Assembly (NCBI GenBank): GCA_017457465.1
Contig: JAFTHJ010000002.1
Span: forward strand, 1 to 5,415
Origin: Clostridia bacterium
Lineage (GTDB): Bacteria; Bacillota; Clostridia; Oscillospirales; CAG-272
DNA length: 5,415 nucleotides
Direction: 5' to 3'
The position numbers were made by a program, and so were the translations under genes. This document shows, piece by piece, positions 1 through 5,247 of the stretch. The first letter of the stretch is position 1; the number at the start of each line of letters is the position of its first letter. A model generated the notes under the pieces. The model did not search any database. It was not told the DNA's origin and saw only the letters and a program-made list of their open reading frames with translations.

Positions 1-26
1 ATAAGCTGTATGCGCGTGTACGGCAT

Positions 27-49
27 AACCCTCGCCTTGGGCGAGGGTT
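27..49. repeat. GC-rich hairpin near the left edge
   Basis: AACCCTCGC (27-35) is followed by its exact reverse complement GCGAGGGTT (41-49), with C36-G40 closing a 3-nt loop. No U-run follows on either strand, so it is a poor terminator. With its flanks (about 20-62) it is more GC-rich than the neighbouring intergenic DNA and may be part of a dispersed repeat. Only one copy is present, so this cannot be shown here. Confidence 0.5.
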
Positions 50-80
50 TGCGGAGCCCTACATTATATCGTTTTCTGAT

Positions 81-119
81 AAAAACAAAGGTGTCACCAC
101 AAGGGTAACACCTTTGTTT
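81..119 (-). terminator. Terminator downstream of the unknown membrane-protein gene
   Basis: On the minus strand, AAACAAAGGTGT (119-108) pairs perfectly with ACACCTTTGTTT (94-83). A C-A mismatch, three more pairs and a 5-nt loop lie at the tip. The descending arm runs into extra T residues (TTTGTTTTT, ending at 81), so it is a good intrinsic terminator. It lies 78 nt past the stop. The stem is symmetric enough to act weakly for plus-strand transcripts entering from the left. Confidence 0.85.
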
Positions 120-197
120 CTGGCTAATAACTATAATTATGATACAAATTATGTTCTAAAAATCGCTATATGATTTTATGCCGTTATCGATATTTCC
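120..197. other. A/T-rich intergenic spacer with no recognised feature
   Basis: This stretch lies between the stop of the unknown membrane-protein gene and its terminator. I see no ribosome binding site, convincing promoter or coding frame in it on either strand. Confidence 0.6.
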
Positions 198-1064
198 TTA
201 TATCTCAGCCTTCAAACCTGTTAAATGTTCAAATATTTCAAGTTCATAGCAAGGAAAGTAAATGCCGAAAATTTGGCTTCCATGCTCAATCTCTAAAATG
301 TAGTATGGTTTAAAAAAGACATTTCCTATATTATTCACCGTCATTTTATAGCGTTTGAAACTTCCCCTCCTTGGGTCTTCATCCTTATTCCACGTGGGTA
401 CAGAAATCCGTTTATTTACCGTGGTAATGACCTTCAGCTCGGATTTTGCAAAAGAATAAACGCTTTCGAGATCGACAATATGCAGTTCATCATTTGTTTC
501 ATACACTTTAACGCTCATATTCATGTACGCAGTCGTTTGCAATCCGGACGAATATGGACTGATTTTTCCGTTTTTTATTTTATATTTGAAAAGCAAAACG
601 TCAACCTCAGCAGCATCATCTGGAACGTTCAATTCATTATGTATATTCTTAAAATCTTCATAGATTTCTTTCGATTGCTGCTCTGCGTTCTCTTCTTTTA
701 ACACCTTCTTTTCCTTGCCCTTTGAAACAAAGTGCAAAATTATCCAAAGTATTCCGCAAAGAACTCCACTCATAACCAAGATCGGCGCATTTTTTAAAGC
801 CGTCTCAACGCCGACCTTTGCGAAAGCAGCAAGCACCGTCAAGAAAAATAGACCGCACAAATATTTAATAATTCTAAGCAACAACGGAAGCTTGCTTTTT
901 TCAACAGTTTGCTCAAGATTTTCTTGTTTATTTTCATATTCTTCTATTTTTTGTTTTGAAGCTGTACGAGTAATGAATTCAGAGCCGTTTACTATTTCGT
1001 TGTTTTTGTCTAAGGTAACATCAATACAAAAAAGTGGTTTCATATCATGATCTAAAAATTCCAT
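198..1064 (-). CDS. Unknown protein with two membrane segments and a soluble C-terminal domain
   Basis: I do not recognise this 288-residue protein. It has a polar N-terminus (1-58) with a Lys/Glu-rich stretch around 37-57, two hydrophobic segments at about 62-83 and 93-113, a charged, probably helical linker (115-145), and a C-terminal domain (about 150-288) that looks mostly beta-stranded. That domain contains a tryptophan segment PTWNKDEDPRRGSFKRY (223-239), then YYILEI (254-259) and YFPCYELEIFEHL (269-281). A membrane-anchored domain of the bacterial PH-like type would fit, but this is a guess from strand pattern. I place the ATG nine codons inside the longest frame, on the RBS and promoter. 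The gene is visibly richer in A/T than serS or rarA, has its own promoter and terminator, and sits directly after a tRNA, so it may be an accessory or recently acquired gene. Confidence 0.78.
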   Translation of the reverse strand: MEFLDHDMKPLFCIDVTLDKNNEIVNGSEFITRTASKQKIEEYENKQENLEQTVEKSKLPLLLRIIKYLCGLFFLTVLAAFAKVGVETALKNAPILVMSGVLCGILWIILHFVSKGKEKKVLKEENAEQQSKEIYEDFKNIHNELNVPDDAAEVDVLLFKYKIKNGKISPYSSGLQTTAYMNMSVKVYETNDELHIVDLESVYSFAKSELKVITTVNKRISVPTWNKDEDPRRGSFKRYKMTVNNIGNVFFKPYYILEIEHGSQIFGIYFPCYELEIFEHLTGLKAEI

Positions 1065-1068
1065 AACA

Positions 1069-1076
1069 CTCTCCTT
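1069..1076 (-). promoter_or_regulatory. Ribosome binding site that decides the start at 1064
   Basis: AAGGAGAG on the minus strand has its GGAG core 6 nt before the ATG at 1064-1062. An in-frame ATG lies further upstream at 1091, but it falls before the predicted transcription start and has no Shine-Dalgarno sequence. The start at 1064 is therefore preferred. Confidence 0.82.
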
Positions 1077-1091
1077 TTTCCTAATAGGCAC

Positions 1092-1120
1092 ATTATAACA
1101 TAATATTATAAAAACCGCAA
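1092..1120 (-). promoter_or_regulatory. Extended -10 promoter of the unknown membrane-protein gene
   Basis: The minus strand has TGTTATAAT, with the TATAAT hexamer at 1097-1092 preceded by TGn (an extended -10). Seventeen bp upstream is TTGCGG (1120-1115), a weak 3-of-6 match to -35 inside the tRNA terminator stem. Transcription would start near 1085, about 20 nt before the ATG at 1064. The extended -10 may make up for the poor -35. Confidence 0.7.
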
Positions 1121-1147
1121 TCCCTTTGTATCAGAATTGCGGTTTTT
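1110..1147 (-). terminator. Terminator of tRNA-Ser
   Basis: A perfect 12-bp stem (1147-1136 with 1121-1110, minus) with a 14-nt loop begins 3 nt after the encoded CCA. Its descending arm is ATTGCGGTTTTT, followed by ATAATATT. This is a clear intrinsic terminator. Part of the descending arm also serves as the -35 region proposed for the next gene. Confidence 0.92.
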
Positions 1148-1150
1148 GTT

Positions 1151-1242
1151 TGGCGGAGAAGGAGAGATTTGAACTCTCGCGCCGGTATAACCGGCCTACA
1201 CCCTTAGCAGGGGCGCCTCTTCGGCCTCTTGAGTACTTCTCC
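1151..1242 (-). tRNA. tRNA-Ser (anticodon GCU)
   Basis: The minus strand folds into a complete 92-nt class II tRNA with encoded CCA. The acceptor stem is GGAGAAG (1242-1236) with CTTCTCC, followed by discriminator G1154, as expected for serine. The D arm has a 3-bp CTC/GAG stem. The anticodon loop CTGCTAA carries GCT at 1208-1206, reading AGC and AGU codons. The long variable arm, GCCGG/CCGGC around TTATA, is the serine identity feature recognised by the SerRS coiled coil. The T arm is GAGAG-TTCAAAT-CTCTC. All stems pair, with one G-T wobble in the anticodon stem. Confidence 0.98.
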
Positions 1243-1249
1243 ATACTCT

Positions 1250-1275
1250 GTAAGCCGCCGTCTAAATGAGCTTAC
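1250..1275 (-). other. Inverted repeat in the tRNA-Ser 5' leader
   Basis: GTAAGC (1275-1270, minus) can pair with GCTTAC (1255-1250) around a 14-nt loop. The predicted transcript start falls at the first base of the stem, so the precursor would carry a 5' hairpin just ahead of the RNase P cleavage site. A 6-bp repeat could arise by chance. Confidence 0.4.
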
Positions 1276-1281
1276 CACAGT

Positions 1282-1338
1282 ATTATACCCGATTTTTCCC
1301 TGTTTGTCAATACATTTTTTATTTTTTATTTAATATTA
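1282..1338 (-). promoter_or_regulatory. Full-consensus sigma-A promoter with UP-like tract for tRNA-Ser
   Basis: On the minus strand, TTGACA (1310-1305) and TATAAT (1287-1282) are separated by exactly 17 bp. All twelve bases match the housekeeping consensus. Upstream, 1338-1311 is an A-rich stretch resembling an UP element. The predicted start is near G1275, about 33 nt before the mature tRNA 5' end. Such promoters are typical of stable-RNA genes, and no other gene lies between this one and the tRNA. Confidence 0.93.
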
Positions 1339-1357
1339 TCCCGCTCTTTTGGGATAA
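1336..1357 (-). terminator. Second hairpin abutting the gtrA terminator
   Basis: TTATCCC (1357-1351, minus) can pair with GGGATAA (1342-1336) around an 8-nt loop. It shares one base with the preceding terminator stem and is followed by an A/T-rich tract without a clean U-run. It may be a backup terminator shielding the strong tRNA promoter just downstream from read-through; that role is inferred. Confidence 0.45.
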
Positions 1358-1384
1358 CAAAATCCACCCGAGGGTGGATTTTGT
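1357..1384 (-). terminator. Terminator after gtrA
   Basis: A perfect 12-bp stem (1384-1373 with 1368-1357 on the minus strand) encloses a 4-nt loop, 4 nt past the gtrA TAA. The descending arm is GGTGGATTTTG followed by TTAT, so the U-rich stretch lies partly inside the stem. It is a plausible intrinsic terminator for the operon. Confidence 0.8.
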
Positions 1385-1388
1385 CATT

Positions 1389-1913
1389 TTATTCTTCAGT
1401 TTTGTTTTTTTTCTTCCTGAATACCAAAAGCTTACTGATATAATAATTCGTTATCACCACGACAACAGAGGAAATTAGCTTTGCCCATACTCTCTCGGTG
1501 ATATCAAGACTTAAAACGAGCAAATTAAGTGTAAACGCGGTATATCCAAGCCACTCAAATATCTGTATCGCAATCAAGTTTATCACAACCTCAAGAAAAT
1601 AGGTTCCCACTCTTGAGCCGCAAAATACCGAAAACTGCTTGAGTGTCGCCTTTTTTCCGTGCTCCGCGCTCTTGAAAACCCAAAGCTTATTGGTAAAGAA
1701 GGCAACCAAAACCCCGCTCACCCACTGTGTTGTGCTTCCCAGTATATCAAGAAGCTCTGTTGGCTCACCGTGCTCGTCGTGCATAAATCTGACTCCGATT
1801 TTCAGCGTCAGATAACACGCCAGAAGCGATACTACCGTCGTTATAACTCCGAAAAGCAAGTAAAGTATCAGCTGTTTATGCTTTGTATAAAGCGCCTTTA
1901 ACCGTTTTTTCAT
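1389..1913 (-). CDS. GtrA-like four-helix membrane protein
   Basis: This 174-residue protein has four hydrophobic segments at about 15-36, 57-79, 93-119 and 141-164, with basic termini (MKKRLK at the start, RKKKNKTEE at the end). The second segment ends AFFTNKLWVFKS (71-82), the hallmark of the GtrA family. The fourth ends TNYYISKLLVFRKK (155-168), a half-repeat of that motif and typical of the family's internal duplication. GtrA-like proteins are thought to move polyprenyl-phosphate-linked sugars across the membrane for cell-wall or polysaccharide glycosylation. No glycosyltransferase gene lies in the window to name a substrate. The ATG overlaps the rarA TGA (ATGA), and an AAGGAAAG lies inside the end of rarA, so translational coupling is likely. 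A terminator follows within 5 nt of the stop. Family membership is fairly sure; substrate is unknown. Confidence 0.88.
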   Translation of the reverse strand: MKKRLKALYTKHKQLILYLLFGVITTVVSLLACYLTLKIGVRFMHDEHGEPTELLDILGSTTQWVSGVLVAFFTNKLWVFKSAEHGKKATLKQFSVFCGSRVGTYFLEVVINLIAIQIFEWLGYTAFTLNLLVLSLDITERVWAKLISSVVVVITNYYISKLLVFRKKKNKTEE

Positions 1914-3133
1914 AGCTTCTTTCCTTTTATTTTTTCAGCGTATGCCTTTGCGGCTTCCTCGGTCTTATTTTCGCCAAACACGTAATATTTTCTATCCTTC
2001 AGGTCGTTCGGCAGATATTGCTGCTCAACATAATGATAAGGATAGTCGTGCGGATATTTATATCCCTTGAACAAAGGGCTCTGCAGATGCTTCGGCACTT
2101 CCCTGCCCAGCCCCTTTTCGATATCCTCAAGCGCCGCGCCAACCGCAAGGTATGCCGAATTCGACTTCGGTGCGGTTGCGAGCATTATAGCGGCGTTGGC
2201 GAGAGGTATCTTCGCCTCGGGCATCCCCAGCTCCTTTGCCGACTCGCAGCAGGCTCTGGTTATCACTGCCGCCATAGGATAAGCCGCGCCGATATCCTCA
2301 CTGGCAATTACCTGCAGTCTGCGGCAGACCGAGATAAGCTCTCCGAGCGAGAGCAGCTTCGCTACGTAAAACGCCGCGGCGTCGGGGTCCGAGCCTCTTA
2401 TCGACTTTTGCAGACAGGAGAGCAGGTCGTAATGCGTATCGTCATCAAAGTTCCCTACCCTGACATTAAATCCGTCAACAATATCCTGTGTCAGTGTATC
2501 GTCAGCCGCAAAATACGCGTTCTCCAGAAGCACTATCGAGCGTCTGACATCACCGCCCGTGCTCTTTGCGATATAAAAGAGCGTTTCGTCCTCTGCCCTC
2601 TTATCGGTGCCGTTCTCTGTGTTAAGATAATCGAGAGCGCGTCGGAGCGCACGGACACCCTCATTCGGAGGAACTGGCTTGAATTCAAAAAGCGAGGAAC
2701 GCGAGATTATCGCGTTATAGACATAAAAATGCGGATTTTCGGTAGTTGACGCAATAAGTGTCACTCTGCCGTCCTCGATGTATTCAAGCAGAGATTGCTG
2801 CTGCTTTTTATTAAAATACTGTATCTCGTCGAGATAGAGAAGTATCCCGCCTGTACAGAATATAGAATTCGTGCTGTTAAGTATGTTTTTGACATCGGTA
2901 AGACTTGCGGATGTGGCATTCAGCTTATGAAAAACCATATCCGACTCACGCGCGATGATTTCCGCCGCCGTAGTCTTTCCCGTTCCGGGAGGGCCGTAAA
3001 AAATCATATTTGTGATTCTTCCCGCCCCTATCATCTTTCTTATGACACCGTTTTTGCCGAACAGATGCTCCTGTCCGACAATATCGTCAAAGCTTTTCGG
3101 ACGAAGCTCATCGGCAGTTCTTTTATTTATCAT
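1910..3133 (-). CDS. rarA: Replication-associated recombination protein A (AAA+ ATPase)
   Basis: RarA (also MgsA; homologue of yeast Mgs1 and human WRNIP1) is an AAA+ ATPase of the clamp-loader clade that acts at stalled replication forks. The 407 residues carry the full set of motifs: Walker A GPPGTGKT (47-54), Walker B LLYLDE (98-103), sensor 1 STTENP (129-134), a likely arginine finger in ISRS (R145), and sensor 2 GGDVRRS (193-199). The C-terminal half has the family signature ASEDIGAAYP (277-286) and the ending GYKYPHDYP...QQYLPNDLKDRKYY (357-384), which marks RarA rather than DnaX or RuvB. After Walker B the usual HRFNK reads QYFNK. The ATG at 3133 has GGAG at 3144-3141, 7 nt upstream. 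It starts 20 nt after the upstream membrane-protein gene, and its TGA overlaps the gtrA ATG. The protein appears intact and slightly shorter than many homologues. Confidence 0.96.
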   Translation of the reverse strand: MINKRTADELRPKSFDDIVGQEHLFGKNGVIRKMIGAGRITNMIFYGPPGTGKTTAAEIIARESDMVFHKLNATSASLTDVKNILNSTNSIFCTGGILLYLDEIQYFNKKQQQSLLEYIEDGRVTLIASTTENPHFYVYNAIISRSSLFEFKPVPPNEGVRALRRALDYLNTENGTDKRAEDETLFYIAKSTGGDVRRSIVLLENAYFAADDTLTQDIVDGFNVRVGNFDDDTHYDLLSCLQKSIRGSDPDAAAFYVAKLLSLGELISVCRRLQVIASEDIGAAYPMAAVITRACCESAKELGMPEAKIPLANAAIMLATAPKSNSAYLAVGAALEDIEKGLGREVPKHLQSPLFKGYKYPHDYPYHYVEQQYLPNDLKDRKYYVFGENKTEEAAKAYAEKIKGKKL

Positions 3134-3153
3134 TTGCCGTCTCCGTTTTGTGA

Positions 3154-3846
3154 TTATGTAAGAATATTACCGCTCGGGGAGCCGAAGCTTCCCACAAAAG
3201 AGTCAACTATCTTGAGTATTTCGGGCAGAGTGAATATAAGCACCACGAAGGCGATAATCGCGATAAGCACGACCATAGCGAAGCCGAGCCAGGTGGTTCC
3301 CTTTTTCTCAAAGCGCAGCTCTGCCGAGTATTTCTTTTCCTCGGGTATATAGAAGTGGTCTTCGTCGGCGTTGACTGAATACGGAGCCGACTTGAACGGC
3401 GGGAGCGATTTGTCGCTCTGCCTCATAGCCTCGTATTTTTCTCTCTGTTCGGCGAGTCCCGCGTTGTACTCCTCCTCCTCGCGGCATCTGACGACACTGC
3501 GAAGTGCGCTTCCGCGCCGCACACCGTTTCTTATGGCGAATTTCGTAGCAAAATCAAGCTCCGCGAGAGTTTTTGCATTCTGTGGAGAGGTACAGTCCTC
3601 GCAGATAAGCTTTCTGACGAACGCGCCGAGAACTCTCTTATCTATAACTATAAAAAGTGACGCCGCCACAACGCCTAGGAGCAAACCCAGAACGATATTC
3701 CGTATGGTAGCCATAGCATCGGAGCCAAGGTTGAGATTTTCAAAATGCACAGCCTCGGGAGAAAAATAATTATAGTATATGTAATCCCATATCTCCTGCC
3801 ACAGGCTTACTTCTTCTGTTGCAAGAGCTTTAGCAAAGAGCCACAT
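3154..3846 (-). CDS. Unknown protein with two membrane segments and a CEDC motif
   Basis: I do not recognise this 230-residue protein. A short N-terminal part rich in aromatic and acidic residues (1-45) precedes a hydrophobic segment at about 48-69. Residues 70-185 are a charged, probably cytoplasmic domain with ICEDC (C82 and C85), the stretch LAELDFATKFAIRNGVRRGS (95-114) and an acidic/basic helix around 120-145. A second hydrophobic segment spans about 186-210, followed by a 20-residue tail. The CxxC pair could bind metal or form a disulfide, but one pair alone proves neither. The ATG follows a perfect AGGAGG at 3861-3856 by about 10 nt, and the next in-frame ATG (M45) would cost the N-terminus. 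It lies 100 nt after serS and 20 nt before rarA, so it is probably co-transcribed with rarA and gtrA. It reads like a lineage-specific membrane protein. Confidence 0.8.
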   Translation of the reverse strand: MWLFAKALATEEVSLWQEIWDYIYYNYFSPEAVHFENLNLGSDAMATIRNIVLGLLLGVVAASLFIVIDKRVLGAFVRKLICEDCTSPQNAKTLAELDFATKFAIRNGVRRGSALRSVVRCREEEEYNAGLAEQREKYEAMRQSDKSLPPFKSAPYSVNADEDHFYIPEEKKYSAELRFEKKGTTWLGFAMVVLIAIIAFVVLIFTLPEILKIVDSFVGSFGSPSGNILT

Positions 3847-3855
3847 TCAAAGAGG

Positions 3856-3861
3856 TCCTCC
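3856..3861 (-). promoter_or_regulatory. Consensus ribosome binding site for the CEDC membrane protein
   Basis: AGGAGG on the minus strand, a full match to the anti-Shine-Dalgarno core, sits about 10 nt before the ATG at 3846. The spacing is slightly long but usable, and it decides the start in favour of M1. Confidence 0.75.
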
Positions 3862-3900
3862 TTTCGTTCGACAAATTTCGCTGTAATTTTGTTTTTTATC

Positions 3901-3946
3901 GGAAAAGATATCCGATTTCTCGGATATCCTTTCCATATTTTGGAAA
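3901..3946 (-). promoter_or_regulatory. Hairpin after serS; possible weak terminator, attenuator or processing site
   Basis: Minus-strand RNA from 3934 to 3921 can pair with 3914 to 3901, making a 14-bp stem with a 6-nt loop. The only imperfect pair is a G-U wobble on the minus strand; on the plus strand it would be an A-C mismatch, so the structure suits the direction of the genes. No clean U-run follows (the RNA continues GAUAAAAAAC), so it is not a textbook intrinsic terminator. A second, competing 6-bp hairpin pairs 3946-3941 with 3935-3930, directly after the serS stop, and shares the GGAAA bases with the large stem. It may set the ratio of serS to downstream transcripts, or protect the serS mRNA 3' end. 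That role is inference. Confidence 0.6.
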
Positions 3947-5227
3947 TTATTTTCTGATTATATCTGTTCCGATATACTTACGAAGCACCTCGGGAACGAC
4001 AACAGAGCCGTCAGCGAGCTGATTCTGCTCAACGAGCGCGGGGAGAATACGGCTGGTAGCAAGTCCGGAGCCGTTAAGGGTGTGGACGAAATCTATCTTT
4101 CCGTCGTCGCGTCTCACTCTCATCATACCTCTACGCGCCTGATAATCTCTCGCGTTGGAGACAGAGGATACCTCCTTGTAACCGTCCATAGAGGGGATAT
4201 TTATCTCTATATCGTAGGTTCTTGCCATAGATGCGGAACAGTCCTCTGCAGCAAGTTTAACCGTTCTGAAGTGGAATCCGAGTCCCTTGACAAGGTTTTC
4301 CGCACAGGTAACAAGCTCCTCAAACGCCTCATCGCTCTTCTCGGGAAGCGTGTACTGAACCATCTCGACCTTGTTGAACTGATGTCCTCTTACCATTCCT
4401 CTCTCGTCGGCACGGTAGCTTCCCGCCTCACGTCTGAAGCACGGGGTGTAGCTGATATATTTCTTCGGAAGGTCGCTCTCGTTGAGAATCTCGTCTCTGT
4501 GAAGCGCTACGAGAGCTGTCTCCGCTGTAGGAAGCATAAAGCGGCGGCGCTCGTCCTCTGCGGTCTCAAGCCAGTAAACATCGTCGGCAAACTTCGGGAA
4601 CTGACCTGCGGTAAGTCCGCATTCGTAACCGAGCATATGAGGAACAAGCATCAGCTCAAAGCCGTTCGATATATGTGTCTCGATAAAGTAGTTGAGGAGC
4701 GCCCACTCAAGTCTTGCGCCCATTCCGCTGTATATCCAGAATCCCGCACCCGAAAGCTTCGCACCTCTCTTATAGTCGATAAGACCGAGGTCGGTGCAAA
4801 GGTCAACGTGGTTTTTGGGCTCAAAATCGAACTTTTTAGGCTCACCGAAGTATCGAAGAGGCTCGTTGTTCTCTTTTCCACCCGCGAGAAGGTCCTCATC
4901 GGGAAGATTGGGCAGACCGAGCATAAGAGAATTGAATCTCGTCTCAACCTCCTTGAGCTTCTCCTCGTCCGCCTTAACCTGTGCGGACATCTCCTTCATC
5001 TTCGCGAATATCTCGGCAACGTCTCTTCCCTCCTTCTTGTACTGGGGAATGAGCTTGTTTACCTTGTTCTGCTCTGCCTTTATAGATTCGGTAGATGAAA
5101 TGAGCGCACGTCTGGTAGCGTCAAGCTCAAGTATCTCTCTTATATCCTCTTTAGCGTCTTTTCCTTTTTTTTCCAGTCTTGCGACTACCTCATCGGGTTT
5201 TTCCTTAATATATCTGATGTCAAGCAT
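3947..5227 (-). CDS. serS: Seryl-tRNA synthetase (class II)
   Basis: SerRS charges tRNA-Ser (and tRNA-Sec where present) with serine using ATP, in the cytoplasm. The 426-residue length is normal for the bacterial enzyme. Residues about 1-105 form the N-terminal domain, with a charged coiled-coil arm (about 27-103) that in this family grips the long variable arm of tRNA-Ser. The class II core follows: motif 1 around 170-198, the TAE serine-pocket triad at 234-236, motif 2 at 261-290 with FRREAGS and HQFNKVEM, and motif 3 at 385-400 with NGSGLATSR. The segment usually reading SSCSN is SSVSN here (354-358), followed by the conserved QARR (363-366). The ATG is preceded by AAGGA at 5240-5236, 8 nt upstream. 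The gene begins 20 nt after parB, leaving no room for a serine T-box leader directly upstream, so it probably depends on an upstream operon promoter. Confidence 0.97.
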   Translation of the reverse strand: MLDIRYIKEKPDEVVARLEKKGKDAKEDIREILELDATRRALISSTESIKAEQNKVNKLIPQYKKEGRDVAEIFAKMKEMSAQVKADEEKLKEVETRFNSLMLGLPNLPDEDLLAGGKENNEPLRYFGEPKKFDFEPKNHVDLCTDLGLIDYKRGAKLSGAGFWIYSGMGARLEWALLNYFIETHISNGFELMLVPHMLGYECGLTAGQFPKFADDVYWLETAEDERRRFMLPTAETALVALHRDEILNESDLPKKYISYTPCFRREAGSYRADERGMVRGHQFNKVEMVQYTLPEKSDEAFEELVTCAENLVKGLGFHFRTVKLAAEDCSASMARTYDIEINIPSMDGYKEVSSVSNARDYQARRGMMRVRRDDGKIDFVHTLNGSGLATSRILPALVEQNQLADGSVVVPEVLRKYIGTDIIRK

Positions 5228-5235
5228 TTTATTTA

Positions 5236-5240
5236 TCCTT
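5236..5240 (-). promoter_or_regulatory. serS ribosome binding site
   Basis: AAGGA on the minus strand lies 8 nt before the serS ATG, within the 20-nt gap after the parB stop. It supports the chosen start. Confidence 0.75.
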
Positions 5241-5247
5241 CTTCCCT

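Noticed and set aside
1..108. Plus-strand frame open from the left edge to TAA at 106-108, as the tail of a gene
   Set aside because: More than one plus-strand frame is open here, the frame runs through two hairpins, and its translation resembles no known protein end. It is more likely intergenic.
1065..1091. Nine extra N-terminal codons (MPIRKKESV) for the A/T-rich membrane protein
   Set aside because: The upstream ATG lies before the predicted transcription start and has no ribosome binding site. These codons instead contain the Shine-Dalgarno sequence of the ATG at 1064.
1105..1110. Second TATAAT hexamer upstream of the A/T-rich gene
   Set aside because: It lies in the tail of the tRNA terminator, and the bases 17 bp upstream (TGATAC) do not resemble a -35 box. 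The extended -10 at 1097-1092 fits better.
1..1160. Integrated element at tRNA-Ser with a duplicated attachment site
   Set aside because: I looked for a second copy of the tRNA 3' end (T arm and acceptor bases) at the left side and found none. No integrase or excisionase gene is present either.
2018..2749. 243-codon plus-strand frame opposite rarA
   Set aside because: It is antisense to an intact RarA. The product is rich in Arg, Cys and Leu without family features, as expected for a shadow frame.
2795..3769. Plus-strand frames opposite the rarA start and the CEDC protein gene (2795-3352 and 3371-3769)
   Set aside because: They overlap real minus-strand genes, look compositionally random and lack start signals.
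4651..4947. 98-codon frame on the same strand inside serS
   Set aside because: It lies out of frame within the serS coding sequence; the SerRS frame is continuous and complete, so this is a shadow.
4082..5098. Long open frame on the plus strand opposite serS
   Set aside because: It lies entirely antisense to a complete, motif-rich SerRS, its translation shows no recognisable domain, and it has no convincing ribosome binding site.
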